A DNA stretch of 24,607 nucleotides from JAVBTT01 sp031550325 (lineage in GTDB: Bacteria; Bacillota; Clostridia; Oscillospirales; UBA929). The notes beneath the pieces are model-generated. The model searched no databases, was not told where the DNA came from, and saw nothing but the letters and a program-made list of their open reading frames with translations. The position numbers were made by a program, and so were the translations under genes. Each line of letters opens with the position of its first letter. The first letter of the stretch is position 1. Shown here one piece after another: positions 1-7,524 of this stretch. The stretch is from the NCBI GenBank assembly GCA_031550325.1, contig JAVBOR010000019.1, forward strand, positions 1 through 24,607, given 5' to 3'.

Positions 1-175
1 CTTCAAAACGCCTCCAGGCTCCAGGCCTCCCTGCTCGGGCGCTCGGCTCTTCTTATTTCAGTCCAGCAGGGACCCGCCGCCTTCGGCGTCAGGCTCGACG
101 TGGTTTTGCGCAAAGGAACGAAGAGGCGGCCTTTGTCTACAAAACGAGGGCAGGATCGCGTCTTCGCAAAGAGGT
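1..175. other. Noncoding left edge 3' of the XRE regulator
   Basis: No convincing gene is visible here. The stretch lies 3' of the minus-strand regulator and contains the first copy of the dispersed repeat (60-138). TCCCTGCT at 28-35 is the exact inverted partner of AGCAGGGA at 65-72, so a long-loop 8-bp hairpin can form. A small overlapping open frame on the minus strand has no ribosome binding site and spans the repeat, so it was not called. The window may begin inside or just after another gene, but nothing recognisable is left of it. Confidence 0.5.
60..138 (+). repeat. Dispersed intergenic repeat, copy A
   Basis: Positions 60-100 match the reverse complement of copy C at the right edge base for base, from AGTCCAGCAGGG to GGCTCGACG. 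They match copy B at 20203 in the first 9 bases and over the GCGTCAGGCTCGACG core. Downstream of base 100 the similarity weakens but keeps the order AAAGGA, ACGAAG, GGC and CCTTTGTC. A small hairpin CGCCG-CCTT-CGGCG lies just before the core. The copy lies 3' of the XRE regulator, on the opposite strand to it. Confidence 0.8.
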
Positions 176-853
176 TTATGCCTTGCCGCGCTTGGCCATG
201 CGGTCTCCAGCCTGATGCAGGACCGTGAGCAGGCTTTGTATGTACAGCGGAAACTGCTCATTCAGCGAGCCGTTCGACATCGGCGCAAGCGCGTGTTTGC
301 CGCCCTCGTGCAGCGCCCTCAGCAGCTTTTCCTCGCTCAGAGCCATATCAGCCGCGGCAGCCGCGCCGTAAGAAACTGCCTCCACCGAAAAAAAACTCTC
401 GGGGTTATCGCCAGCCACCGCGTAAAAATGACGATACACCTTGTATACCGCCCCGCTGAAAAAAGCCGTCAGCGCGCCAATCACCTCTTTGTTCCCGCCC
501 CGCCCGGCCAGGTCAAACAAAATGCTGATGGCGTTGACAATCAGTTTTTTCCCCAACAGCGCCGACGCCGACCGCCCGGCCAAACGGTTGTCCTTGGCGC
601 TGTTCGCGTCGTCTATCGTCTCCATATTCAGCTCTGCGCCGCCCCGCACCATGGTGCGACCAAGCAAAAAGTCACAGCTCACGCCATAATAGTCGCATAA
701 CTTGAGCAAAAACTCCAGTTTGGGCTCACGCGCCCCGGTCTCGTAGTGGGAGAGCAGCGCCTGTGAAATGCCCAAACCGGCGGCGACAGTACGCTGGTTC
801 ATGCCTTTTTCCTGCCGCAGCAGCGACAGCGTTCGAGAAAAATCTGTGGACAT
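176..853 (-). CDS. XRE-family helix-turn-helix transcriptional regulator
   Basis: A 225-residue protein. Residues about 4-65 form an XRE/Cro-type DNA-binding domain: MNQRTVAAGLGISQALLSHY carries the two helices, followed by ETGAREPKLEFLLKLCDYYG. The remaining 160 residues, mostly helical and alanine-rich, match no family I can name and may sense a ligand or mediate dimerisation. I chose the start at 853 because AAGGAGG lies at 863-869 on the minus strand with good spacing. An upstream extension to 946 would run through the promoter. The gene is divergent from the pduL-glycogen operon, so control of that operon and of itself is a reasonable inference, but nothing proves it. Confidence 0.85.
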   Translation of the reverse strand: MSTDFSRTLSLLRQEKGMNQRTVAAGLGISQALLSHYETGAREPKLEFLLKLCDYYGVSCDFLLGRTMVRGGAELNMETIDDANSAKDNRLAGRSASALLGKKLIVNAISILFDLAGRGGNKEVIGALTAFFSGAVYKVYRHFYAVAGDNPESFFSVEAVSYGAAAAADMALSEEKLLRALHEGGKHALAPMSNGSLNEQFPLYIQSLLTVLHQAGDRMAKRGKA

Positions 854-892
854 ATGGTCTAGCCTCCTTGGGCAAGCTATATTACAAAACGT

Positions 893-922
893 ATTATAGC
901 CTGTCTGCTTATTGTTTGTAAA
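893..922 (-). promoter_or_regulatory. Sigma-A-like promoter of the XRE regulator
   Basis: On the minus strand TTTACA (922-917) and TATAAT (898-893) are separated by 18 bases, about 40 bases before the regulator start. The -35 box lies inside the palindrome TGTTTGTAAACA (913-924, arms TGTTT/AAACA), a plausible operator for autoregulation. Confidence 0.65.
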
Positions 923-950
923 CACTTTGTTCAACTTTTTTGTCATTTTT

Positions 951-967
951 AGTCGAAATGAGTCGAA
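951..967 (+). promoter_or_regulatory. Tandem AGTCGAA boxes, Spo0A-box-like
   Basis: AGTCGAA occurs at 951-957 and again at 961-967, exactly 10 bases apart, in the spacer shared by the regulator and the pduL-glg operon. Each copy differs at one base from the Spo0A box TGTCGAA. Tandem boxes one helical turn apart are known from Spo0A targets such as abrB. The assignment is tentative; the repeat could instead bind the adjacent XRE regulator. Confidence 0.3.
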
Positions 968-1004
968 TCCTCTGTAACCCCAGTCCTTTCAAGGCAGATT
1001 CTGG

Positions 1005-1033
1005 TTGCATGTCCGCGTTTGGTATGATAGAAT
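1005..1033 (+). promoter_or_regulatory. Promoter of the pduL-glg operon
   Basis: TTGCAT (1005-1010) and TAGAAT (1028-1033) are separated by 17 bases. Transcription would begin near 1040, leaving a leader of about 35 bases. TATGAT occurs at 1023-1028, overlapping the -10 box, and at 1053-1058, with its inverse ATCATA at 1040-1045. This suggests an operator or a small leader hairpin just before the ribosome binding site AGGAG (1059-1063). Confidence 0.55.
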
Positions 1034-1075
1034 ATGCTCATCATAATACAACTATGATAGGAGCGTTCTAAAAAC

Positions 1076-1651
1076 ATGGGAAAAAACAAAGTTCTTATTG
1101 AGGGTTCTGCGCGCCATATACATGTCACCGTCAATGATCTGCACACGCTGTTTGGCGAAGGCTACAAGCTCAACTATAAGCGTGAGCTCTCCCAGCCCGG
1201 CCAATACCTCTGTGAGGAGCGCGTCCGCCTGGAGGGCCCTCGCGGCAACATTGACCGCGTCTCCATTCTCGGCCCGGAACGGCCCGCAACCCAGGTGGAG
1301 GTCTCCTTCACCGACGCGCGCACCCTCGGGTTAAACCCACCGGTGCGGGAAAGCGGCGACGTCAAGGGCTCTGCGCCTGTTCGCCTTGTCGGCCCCGCCG
1401 GATCGGTGGACCTTGCCGAAGGCGTGATCGTCGCCAAACGCCATATCCACATCACTCCCGAGGATGCGCAGACCTTCGGCCTGCGGGACAAGGACGTGGT
1501 CAGCGTAAAGGTTCGCGGCGAGCGCGGGCTTGTTTTCGACGAGGTGGCCGTGCGCGTTTCGGACAAGTTTGCCACGCGCATGCACATTGATTTTGACGAG
1601 ATGAACGCCGCCGGCCTCTCCGACGAGGTCGAGGGTGAGGTGTTAGCCTGA
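1076..1651 (+). CDS. pduL: PduL-type phosphate acyltransferase (phosphotransacylase)
   Basis: A 191-residue member of the PTAC family, which interconverts acyl-CoA plus phosphate with acyl-phosphate plus CoA. In Clostridia this usually serves acetate formation or activation. The family's duplicated barrel is visible as two RHIH motifs, at H14/H16 and H123/H125, where family members bind metal. The protein starts directly with the first barrel strand and lacks the N-terminal encapsulation helix of microcompartment PduL, so a cytosolic enzyme is likely; no shell genes are nearby. It is the first gene of the operon, and its TGA overlaps the glgB ATG by one base. The acyl chain preference (acetyl or propionyl) cannot be read from the sequence. 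Finding it in front of glycogen genes is unusual. Confidence 0.9.
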   Translation: MGKNKVLIEGSARHIHVTVNDLHTLFGEGYKLNYKRELSQPGQYLCEERVRLEGPRGNIDRVSILGPERPATQVEVSFTDARTLGLNPPVRESGDVKGSAPVRLVGPAGSVDLAEGVIVAKRHIHITPEDAQTFGLRDKDVVSVKVRGERGLVFDEVAVRVSDKFATRMHIDFDEMNAAGLSDEVEGEVLA

Positions 1652-3588
1652 TGGCCGCCCGAAAAGGCGAAAAGGCAGCCGCACCGTCAAAAAAGACGGC
1701 AGCCGCGCCTGTTGTGCTGGACGAGGCCCTGCGGCAACACCTGTACTTTTTTCACGAGGGAACCGACTGCCGCGCGTATGAGTTTCTCGGCGCACACAAG
1801 GCGTGCGTGGATGGCGTGGACGGCGTGGTGTTTCGCGTGTGGGCGCCCGACGCCGAGGCCGTATCGGTTGTGGGCGATTTCAACGCCTGGAAAGGCGGCA
1901 CGCATCCCTGCGTCAAAATCTCGGTGGGCGTCTGGCAGCTCTTTATCGCCGGCATGGAGCCCGGCGCCATTTACAAATACGCCGTGAAGACCAAGGCCGG
2001 CGCCACGAAGGACAAGGCAGACCCTTACGCGTTCTTCGCCGAAGTCCGCCCCCGAACCGCCTCATGCGTGGCTGATTTGTCGGGGTATGCCTGGAACGAT
2101 CAGAGCTGGATCGCGGCGCGCGGCGATCTCTACGACAAGCCCATGAACATTTACGAGCTTCATCTGGGCTCATGGCGGCGCGGCAGCGGCGGTGAGCTGC
2201 TCTCCTACTTGGATATCGCCGCCATGCTCATCCCCTACGTCAAGGAGATGGGGTACACCCACGTCGAGCTGATGCCCGTCATGGAGCATCCTCTGGACAA
2301 GTCCTGGGGCTATCAGGTCACCGGATACTTCGCGCCGACCTCGCGCTTTGGCCAGCCGACCGACTTTATGCACTTTGTCGATCTGTGCCATCAAAGTGGC
2401 ATCGGCGTCATCCTTGACTGGGTCCCCGCCCACTTCCCCAAGGACGCGCACGGGCTCTATGAGTTTGACGGCACCTGTTGCTATGAGTACTCCGACCCGG
2501 CGCGGCGCGAACACCCCGACTGGGGCACGCGCGTGTTTGACTATGGCCGCAATGAGACCGTCAGCTTTTTGCTGTCCTCGGCCTTTTTTTGGCTGGAGCA
2601 GTACCACGCCGACGGACTGCGCGTGGACGCCGTGGCCTCCATGCTCTACCTTGACTACGGCAAGCGCGCGGGAAACTGGATTCCCAACGTATACGGCGGG
2701 CGCGAAAATCTGGAGGCGCTGGCCTTTATCCGCAAGCTCAACCAGAGCGTTTTCAGCGCATTCCCCCATGTGCTGATGATCGCCGAGGAGTCCACCGCCT
2801 GGCCGATGGTGACCAAGCCGACCTATCTGGGCGGGCTTGGCTTTAATTACAAGTGGAACATGGGCTGGATGAACGACACCCTGCGCTATATGAAGCTGGA
2901 CCCCATCTTCCGCCAATACAACCACAACAACCTGACCTTCGCCATGATGTACGCCTTTTCGGAGAACTACGTCCTTCCGCTGTCCCATGACGAGGTCGTG
3001 CACGGAAAGTGCTCGCTGATCGAGAAAATGCCCGGCTACTATGCCGATAAATTTGCGGGTGTCCGCGCATACATCGCCTTTCTCATGGCCCACCCCGGAA
3101 AAAAGATGACCTTCATGGGCATGGAGTTTGGCCAGTTTATCGAGTGGAACGAGGCCAACAGCCTGGACTGGCACCTGCTCGAGTATGACATGCACAGCAA
3201 GCTGCGGACATACTGGCGCGACTTAAACGGGCTGTATCTGCGCACACCGGCGCTTTGGGAGAACGATCAGGACTGGTCGGGCTTTTCCTGGATTGTCGCG
3301 GGCGACTATCACGGCAACACGCTGGCCTTCCGCCGCATCGACCGGGCAGGCCGCGAGACTGTCTGCGTGTTTAACTTCTCCCCCGTCGACCGCCGCGGCT
3401 ATCGGCTGGGCGTCCCCGCTCCCGGAGCCTACAGAGAAGTCCTCAACTCAAACGCCGACATATACGGCGGCTGGGGACACTGCAACAGCACCCCGCTCAG
3501 CTCGGAGGACATAGAGTGCAGCGGCCTGTCCTGTTCCATCGTCCTCGATCTTCCCCCTTACGGGGCCGTGTATCTTGAAAAAGAGTAA
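1651..3588 (+). CDS. glgB: 1,4-alpha-glucan branching enzyme
   Basis: A 645-residue GH13 enzyme that cuts alpha-1,4 chains and re-attaches them as alpha-1,6 branches in glycogen. A lysine/alanine-rich start (1-20) is followed by a CBM48-like domain (about 50-115, with GDFNAW). The catalytic barrel shows region I DWVPAHF (256-262), region II GLRVDAVAS with nucleophile D326, region III MIAEES with acid/base E379, and region IV SHDEVVHGK with H446 and D447. A C-terminal beta domain closes the chain. All catalytic residues are present and the length fits the shorter GlgB class. The ATG shares one base with the pduL stop, and GAGGTG lies just upstream, suggesting translational coupling. glgC follows after 16 bases. 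Confidence 0.97.
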   Translation: MAARKGEKAAAPSKKTAAAPVVLDEALRQHLYFFHEGTDCRAYEFLGAHKACVDGVDGVVFRVWAPDAEAVSVVGDFNAWKGGTHPCVKISVGVWQLFIAGMEPGAIYKYAVKTKAGATKDKADPYAFFAEVRPRTASCVADLSGYAWNDQSWIAARGDLYDKPMNIYELHLGSWRRGSGGELLSYLDIAAMLIPYVKEMGYTHVELMPVMEHPLDKSWGYQVTGYFAPTSRFGQPTDFMHFVDLCHQSGIGVILDWVPAHFPKDAHGLYEFDGTCCYEYSDPARREHPDWGTRVFDYGRNETVSFLLSSAFFWLEQYHADGLRVDAVASMLYLDYGKRAGNWIPNVYGGRENLEALAFIRKLNQSVFSAFPHVLMIAEESTAWPMVTKPTYLGGLGFNYKWNMGWMNDTLRYMKLDPIFRQYNHNNLTFAMMYAFSENYVLPLSHDEVVHGKCSLIEKMPGYYADKFAGVRAYIAFLMAHPGKKMTFMGMEFGQFIEWNEANSLDWHLLEYDMHSKLRTYWRDLNGLYLRTPALWENDQDWSGFSWIVAGDYHGNTLAFRRIDRAGRETVCVFNFSPVDRRGYRLGVPAPGAYREVLNSNADIYGGWGHCNSTPLSSEDIECSGLSCSIVLDLPPYGAVYLEKE

Positions 3589-3604
3589 GTAAGGTTGTGG
3601 TATT

Positions 3605-4804
3605 GTGAAGAAGGAATGTGTCGCCATGCTTCTGGCCGGCGGTCAGGGCAGCCGACTGTACGTGCTGACCACGCACGTGGCAAAGCCCGCCGTCCCTTTC
3701 GGCGGGAAATATCGCATCATTGACTTTCCGCTCTCCAACTGCGTCAACTCCGACATCGACACCGTGGGCGTTCTGACTCAGTATCAGCCTCATGAGCTCA
3801 ACTCTTATATCGGCTCCGGGCAGCCCTGGGATCTCGACCGTTTGGACGGCGGCGTGCATATTCTTCCGCCGTATGTCAAGGGCAAGGGCGGACAGTGGTA
3901 TAAGGGAACGGCCAACGCCATTTACCAGAACATCGGCTTTATCGAGCACTATGACCCGGAATACGTGCTGATTCTTTCGGGCGACCACATTTACAAAATG
4001 GACTATTCGCTGATGCTCAACCATCATATCCGCGCGCAGGCCGACTGCACGATTGCCGTTTTGGAAGTGCCCGCCGAGGAAGCCAACCGCTTTGGCATCA
4101 TGAGCGTTCATGACGACGGAACGATCTACGCGTTTGAGGAAAAGCCCAAGGCGCCGAAGAGTAATTTGGCCTCTATGGGTATCTATGTGTTTAACTGGGC
4201 GAAACTCAAGAAATACTTAATCGAGGACGAGGAGAACAAATTCTCCAAAAATGACTTTGGCGCCAACATCATTCCGGCGATGCTGCGCAACGGCGAGCAG
4301 CTGGTCAGCTACAGGTTCAGCGGCTACTGGAAAGACGTGGGCACGATCAACTCCCTTTGGGAGGCCAACATGGATTTGCTGGCTACCTCCACCTCCGTTG
4401 ACCTGTTTGACCACGACTGGAAGATATACGCGCGCAATCCGATTGCGCCGCCGCACTATGTCGGCTCCGAAGCCGTGATCTCCCACAGCCTCGTCACCGA
4501 GGGCTGCGAGGTGCACGGCGAGGTCTACAACAGTGTGCTGTTTAACGACGTCAAGGTGGCCGAGGGTGCCGTTGTCAAATACTCCATTCTCATGCCCGGC
4601 GTTGTCGTGGAGGAGGGCGCGACGATCTCCTATGCCATCATCGCCGAGAACTCGGTGATCGGCAAGCAGGCCGTCGTCGGCTCCGAACCCACTGCCGCCC
4701 CCGATCCCGACAATTGGGGCGTCGCCGTCGTAGCCTCCGGGATTACGATCGGCGCAGGACGCCATGTTGGGCCGTGTGAAATGGCCGACGCCAACGTGGA
4801 CTAA
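3605..4804 (+). CDS. glgC: Glucose-1-phosphate adenylyltransferase, catalytic subunit
   Basis: A 399-residue ADP-glucose pyrophosphorylase that makes ADP-glucose from ATP and glucose-1-phosphate, the committed step to glycogen. The nucleotidyltransferase signature GGQGSRL is at 12-18, followed by AKPAVPFGGKYRIIDFPLSN. LSGDHIYKMDY supplies the metal-binding aspartate (D127), and the C-terminal third carries hexapeptide-type left-handed beta-helix repeats. It starts at GTG with a modest AAGG (3591-3594), 16 bases after glgB. The partner glgD follows directly; in Firmicutes GlgC and GlgD form a mixed complex in which GlgC is catalytic. The usual activator site cannot be judged by eye. Confidence 0.97.
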   Translation: MKKECVAMLLAGGQGSRLYVLTTHVAKPAVPFGGKYRIIDFPLSNCVNSDIDTVGVLTQYQPHELNSYIGSGQPWDLDRLDGGVHILPPYVKGKGGQWYKGTANAIYQNIGFIEHYDPEYVLILSGDHIYKMDYSLMLNHHIRAQADCTIAVLEVPAEEANRFGIMSVHDDGTIYAFEEKPKAPKSNLASMGIYVFNWAKLKKYLIEDEENKFSKNDFGANIIPAMLRNGEQLVSYRFSGYWKDVGTINSLWEANMDLLATSTSVDLFDHDWKIYARNPIAPPHYVGSEAVISHSLVTEGCEVHGEVYNSVLFNDVKVAEGAVVKYSILMPGVVVEEGATISYAIIAENSVIGKQAVVGSEPTAAPDPDNWGVAVVASGITIGAGRHVGPCEMADANVD

Positions 4805-4830
4805 CCGCCAAGCGCAAAGGAGCGATCTGT

Positions 4831-5946
4831 ATGAATGAAATGCACGGCATTATTTTTGCCTATTCCTCGCGCGTGCGCCTCAGAGAGCTGACCGAGCACC
4901 GCACGGCGGCCTCCATTCCCTTTGGCGGCCGGTACCGCGTCATAGACTTCATGCTGTCCAGTTTGGTCAACGCCGGCGTCAACGACGTTGGCGTCATCAT
5001 GCACGAATCCTACCAAAGCCTTCTCGACCACCTGGGCTCGGGCAAGGACTGGGATCTGTCGCGCAAGCGCGGCGGCCTGCGCATTCTGCCGCCGTTTGGC
5101 TATGCCGGCGCGCGCAAAGACACGTTTTTCCGCGGACGCATGGAGGCTCTGTTCGGCGTCACCTCTTACATCAGCCGCATCCGCCAGCAGTATGTCGTGC
5201 TGGCAGACGGCGATCTGGTGGCCAACATCCCCATTGACCGCGTTTATGAAGAGCATCTGCGCTCCGGCGCGGACATCACCTGCGTCTGCTGTGAGCAGGG
5301 CCTCAACGCCGACAGCAACTCGGCCTTTGTCTCTTACGACAAAACAGGCCGTGTCACCGAGGTGCTGATGGGCGAGCGGCGCGAACGCACTGCCGAATGC
5401 GTCGGCGTATACATCCTGTCCAAGACGCTGCTGGAATCGCTCACGGCGCACTGCGCCGCCCACAACCTCTACAGCTTCCTGCGCGATGTTCTGCAGCATA
5501 TGGTCGACAGGCTCAACATCAGGGTCAGTCTGTTCGACGGCTACTGCTGCAAACTCGGCTCGATTGCGGGCTACTTCAGGCACTCGATGGATTTGCTCAA
5601 CAAGGACGTGCGCGCCGAGCTCTTCAACCGCGAGCGCCCCATCAAGACCAAGGTGCGCGACGAGGCCCCGACATATTATGGGCCGGGCGGCACCATCAAA
5701 AACTCGCTCGTGGCCGACGGCTGTTACATTGAAGGCACGGTGGAAAACTGCATCCTGTTTCGGGGCGTGCGCGTCGAACGGGGCGCGACCGTGCAGAACA
5801 GCATTTTGATGCAGGACACCTGCGTCAACAGCGACGCGCTTCTCAACTTTGCCATTGCCGACAAGGAAGTGGCCATCAACCGCGGGCGCATGCTCATGGG
5901 TCACGAGACCTACCCGATCGCGATTTCAAAAGGCTCGACGGTTTGA
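4831..5946 (+). CDS. glgD: Glucose-1-phosphate adenylyltransferase, GlgD subunit
   Basis: A 371-residue paralogue of GlgC. It keeps the fold, with SIPFGGRYRVIDFMLS near 29-44 and hexapeptide-like repeats at the end. The N-terminal GGxGxRL signature is lost, replaced by IIFAYSSRVRLREL, and the LSGDH aspartate region reads LADGDL. This is the normal state of Firmicutes GlgD, which does little catalysis alone and enhances or modulates GlgC. AAAGGAG at 4816-4822 is a good ribosome binding site. The gene lies 26 bases after glgC, so co-expression in fixed proportion is likely. Confidence 0.95.
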   Translation: MNEMHGIIFAYSSRVRLRELTEHRTAASIPFGGRYRVIDFMLSSLVNAGVNDVGVIMHESYQSLLDHLGSGKDWDLSRKRGGLRILPPFGYAGARKDTFFRGRMEALFGVTSYISRIRQQYVVLADGDLVANIPIDRVYEEHLRSGADITCVCCEQGLNADSNSAFVSYDKTGRVTEVLMGERRERTAECVGVYILSKTLLESLTAHCAAHNLYSFLRDVLQHMVDRLNIRVSLFDGYCCKLGSIAGYFRHSMDLLNKDVRAELFNRERPIKTKVRDEAPTYYGPGGTIKNSLVADGCYIEGTVENCILFRGVRVERGATVQNSILMQDTCVNSDALLNFAIADKEVAINRGRMLMGHETYPIAISKGSTV

Positions 5947-6010
5947 GGCCCGCCTTGACGACGCGCTGCGCGGACATCTGCGCGTAAGTCTGTTTCCCCC
6001 ATCATTCTTT

Positions 6011-6037
6011 TTCGCGCGGCTCCATAAGCCGCGCGAA
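6011..6037 (+). other. 11-bp hairpin in the glgA leader
   Basis: TTCGCGCGGCT (6011-6021) pairs perfectly with AGCCGCGCGAA (6027-6037) around the loop CCATA. It sits 6 bases before the glgA ribosome binding site AAGGAGG (6044-6050). No T-run follows, so it is not a simple terminator. An mRNA processing or stability element, or a modulator of glgA translation, is possible. Confidence 0.6.
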
Positions 6038-6058
6038 CTGTCGAAGGAGGAGCCATCC

Positions 6059-7489
6059 ATGAAGGTTCTATTTGTCACCAGCGAATCAGCGCCCTTCGCC
6101 AAGACCGGCGGTTTGGGCGACGTCTCTGCGGCGCTGCCGGCGGCGCTGGCCGCAAAGCGGGTGGCCGTGCGCGTTATGATGCCGCTATACGGCTCCATTG
6201 CCGAAAGCTGGCGCTCGAAGATGCGTTTTGTGAAGTACACCTATGTCTCGCTGGGCTGGCGCAATGTCTATTGCGGACTGTTTGAACTCAAGCATCAAGA
6301 CGTCACGTATTATTTTTTGGACAACGAGTATTACTTTCGCCGGGATGACCTGTACGGCCATTTTGACGACGGCGAGCGCTTTGCGTTCTTTTCCAAGGCC
6401 GTCGTGTCCATGCTTCCCGAGCTTGGCTGGGTGCCCGACGTTTTGCACTGCAACGACTGGCAGACCGCGCTGATCCCCTTGTATCTGCGCGAGTTTCCGC
6501 CTTTGCAGCCCGTACCGGGAACCATCTTCACAATCCACAACATAGAATATCAGGGGCGCTATTCAGCAGATCTGCTCGGCGACCTGTTCGGGCTGCCCGA
6601 GTCCTATTTTAATGGCGGCACCCTTGAGTTTAACGGCGGACTCAATCTCATGAAGGGCGCTATAGAGCTCAGCGACGCCGTGACCACCGTGAGTCCGACC
6701 TACGCCAGAGAACTGCAATACTCTTTTTACGCCATGGGGCTTGAGGGTGTGATCTCGGCCCAGCGCGACAAGACGCACGGCATTCTCAACGGCATTGACA
6801 TGACGGTCTACAACCCCGAAACCGACGACAATCTCGCCTGCCCCTATTCTGCCGAAAAGCCCGAGGGAAAGCGCGCCAACAAGCTAGAGCTGCAGAAGAT
6901 CCTCGGCCTGCGCGTCAACCCCGGCATTCCGATTGTGGGCATCATCTCCCGCCTTGTGCCGCACAAGGGCATTGACCTTGTCGAGCAGGCGCTCGACGCG
7001 ATCATGGATCTCGATTTGCAGTTTGCGGTGATCGGCAGGGGCGACTGGCGCTTTGAGGAGCTGTTCCGGCGCATGCAGCGCACCTATCCCGGCCGTTTTT
7101 CTTCCTCGATCATGTACAACGAATCTCTGGCCATGCAAGTGTACGCCGGCTCCGATATCTTGCTGATGCCCAGCCGGGCCGAACCCTGCGGGCTGTCCCA
7201 GATGATCGCCATGCGCTACGGCACCGTGCCGGTTGTGCGCGAAACCGGCGGACTGAAGGACACCGTCAGCGCCTACAAGCCCGAATCCGGCGCGGGCCGC
7301 GGCTTTACGTTTGCCAACTACACCGCCGGGGACATGCTCAATGCGCTGAAGCAGGCGGTCTCGCTGTACGACCGGGACGCCGGCGCGTGGAACGCGCTCT
7401 CCGTGCACGACATGGGCATTGATTTCAGCTGGAAAGCTTCGGCGCAGCAGTATTTGACGCTTTACCGCGACGTGAGCGGCGCCAGATAA
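6059..7489 (+). CDS. glgA: Glycogen synthase (ADP-glucose type, GT5)
   Basis: A 476-residue GT5 glycosyltransferase that adds glucose from ADP-glucose to the non-reducing end of alpha-1,4-glucan. The sugar-nucleotide loop KTGGLGDV begins at K15. HCNDWQTALIPLYL and IHNIEYQGRY are the typical N-domain motifs, VGIISRLVPHKGIDL opens the C-domain, and PSRAEPCGLSQMIAM holds the conserved glutamate E375. The length is standard. I chose 6059 because MKVLFVTSESAPFAKTGG is the family start and AAGGAGG precedes it by 8 bases. An in-frame extension to 5849 only overlaps glgD and was dropped. The 112-base gap after glgD contains a strong hairpin. Confidence 0.96.
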   Translation: MKVLFVTSESAPFAKTGGLGDVSAALPAALAAKRVAVRVMMPLYGSIAESWRSKMRFVKYTYVSLGWRNVYCGLFELKHQDVTYYFLDNEYYFRRDDLYGHFDDGERFAFFSKAVVSMLPELGWVPDVLHCNDWQTALIPLYLREFPPLQPVPGTIFTIHNIEYQGRYSADLLGDLFGLPESYFNGGTLEFNGGLNLMKGAIELSDAVTTVSPTYARELQYSFYAMGLEGVISAQRDKTHGILNGIDMTVYNPETDDNLACPYSAEKPEGKRANKLELQKILGLRVNPGIPIVGIISRLVPHKGIDLVEQALDAIMDLDLQFAVIGRGDWRFEELFRRMQRTYPGRFSSSIMYNESLAMQVYAGSDILLMPSRAEPCGLSQMIAMRYGTVPVVRETGGLKDTVSAYKPESGAGRGFTFANYTAGDMLNALKQAVSLYDRDAGAWNALSVHDMGIDFSWKASAQQYLTLYRDVSGAR

Positions 7490-7524
7490 GAACCCTTTTT
7501 CAGTATGGGTAAAGGAGTGTGAAC

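Noticed and set aside
1076..1651. Microcompartment locus suggested by PduL
   Set aside because: No shell-protein or aldehyde dehydrogenase gene is nearby and the protein lacks the N-terminal targeting helix.
2170..3195. Long open frame on the minus strand opposite glgB
   Set aside because: It is the shadow of a high-GC gene with full catalytic motifs on the plus strand. It has no ribosome binding site and no recognisable domain. Similar antisense frames opposite glgD, the GH13 gene, the second ABC subunit and the MFS gene were rejected for the same reason.
6011..6050. Terminator between glgD and glgA
   Set aside because: The hairpin is strong but followed by CTGTCGAAGG with no T-run on the plus strand; on the minus strand an A-run follows.
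5849..6058. 70-residue N-terminal extension of GlgA
   Set aside because: It overlaps glgD in another frame, and the family start MKVLFVTSE with AAGGAGG is clear at 6059.
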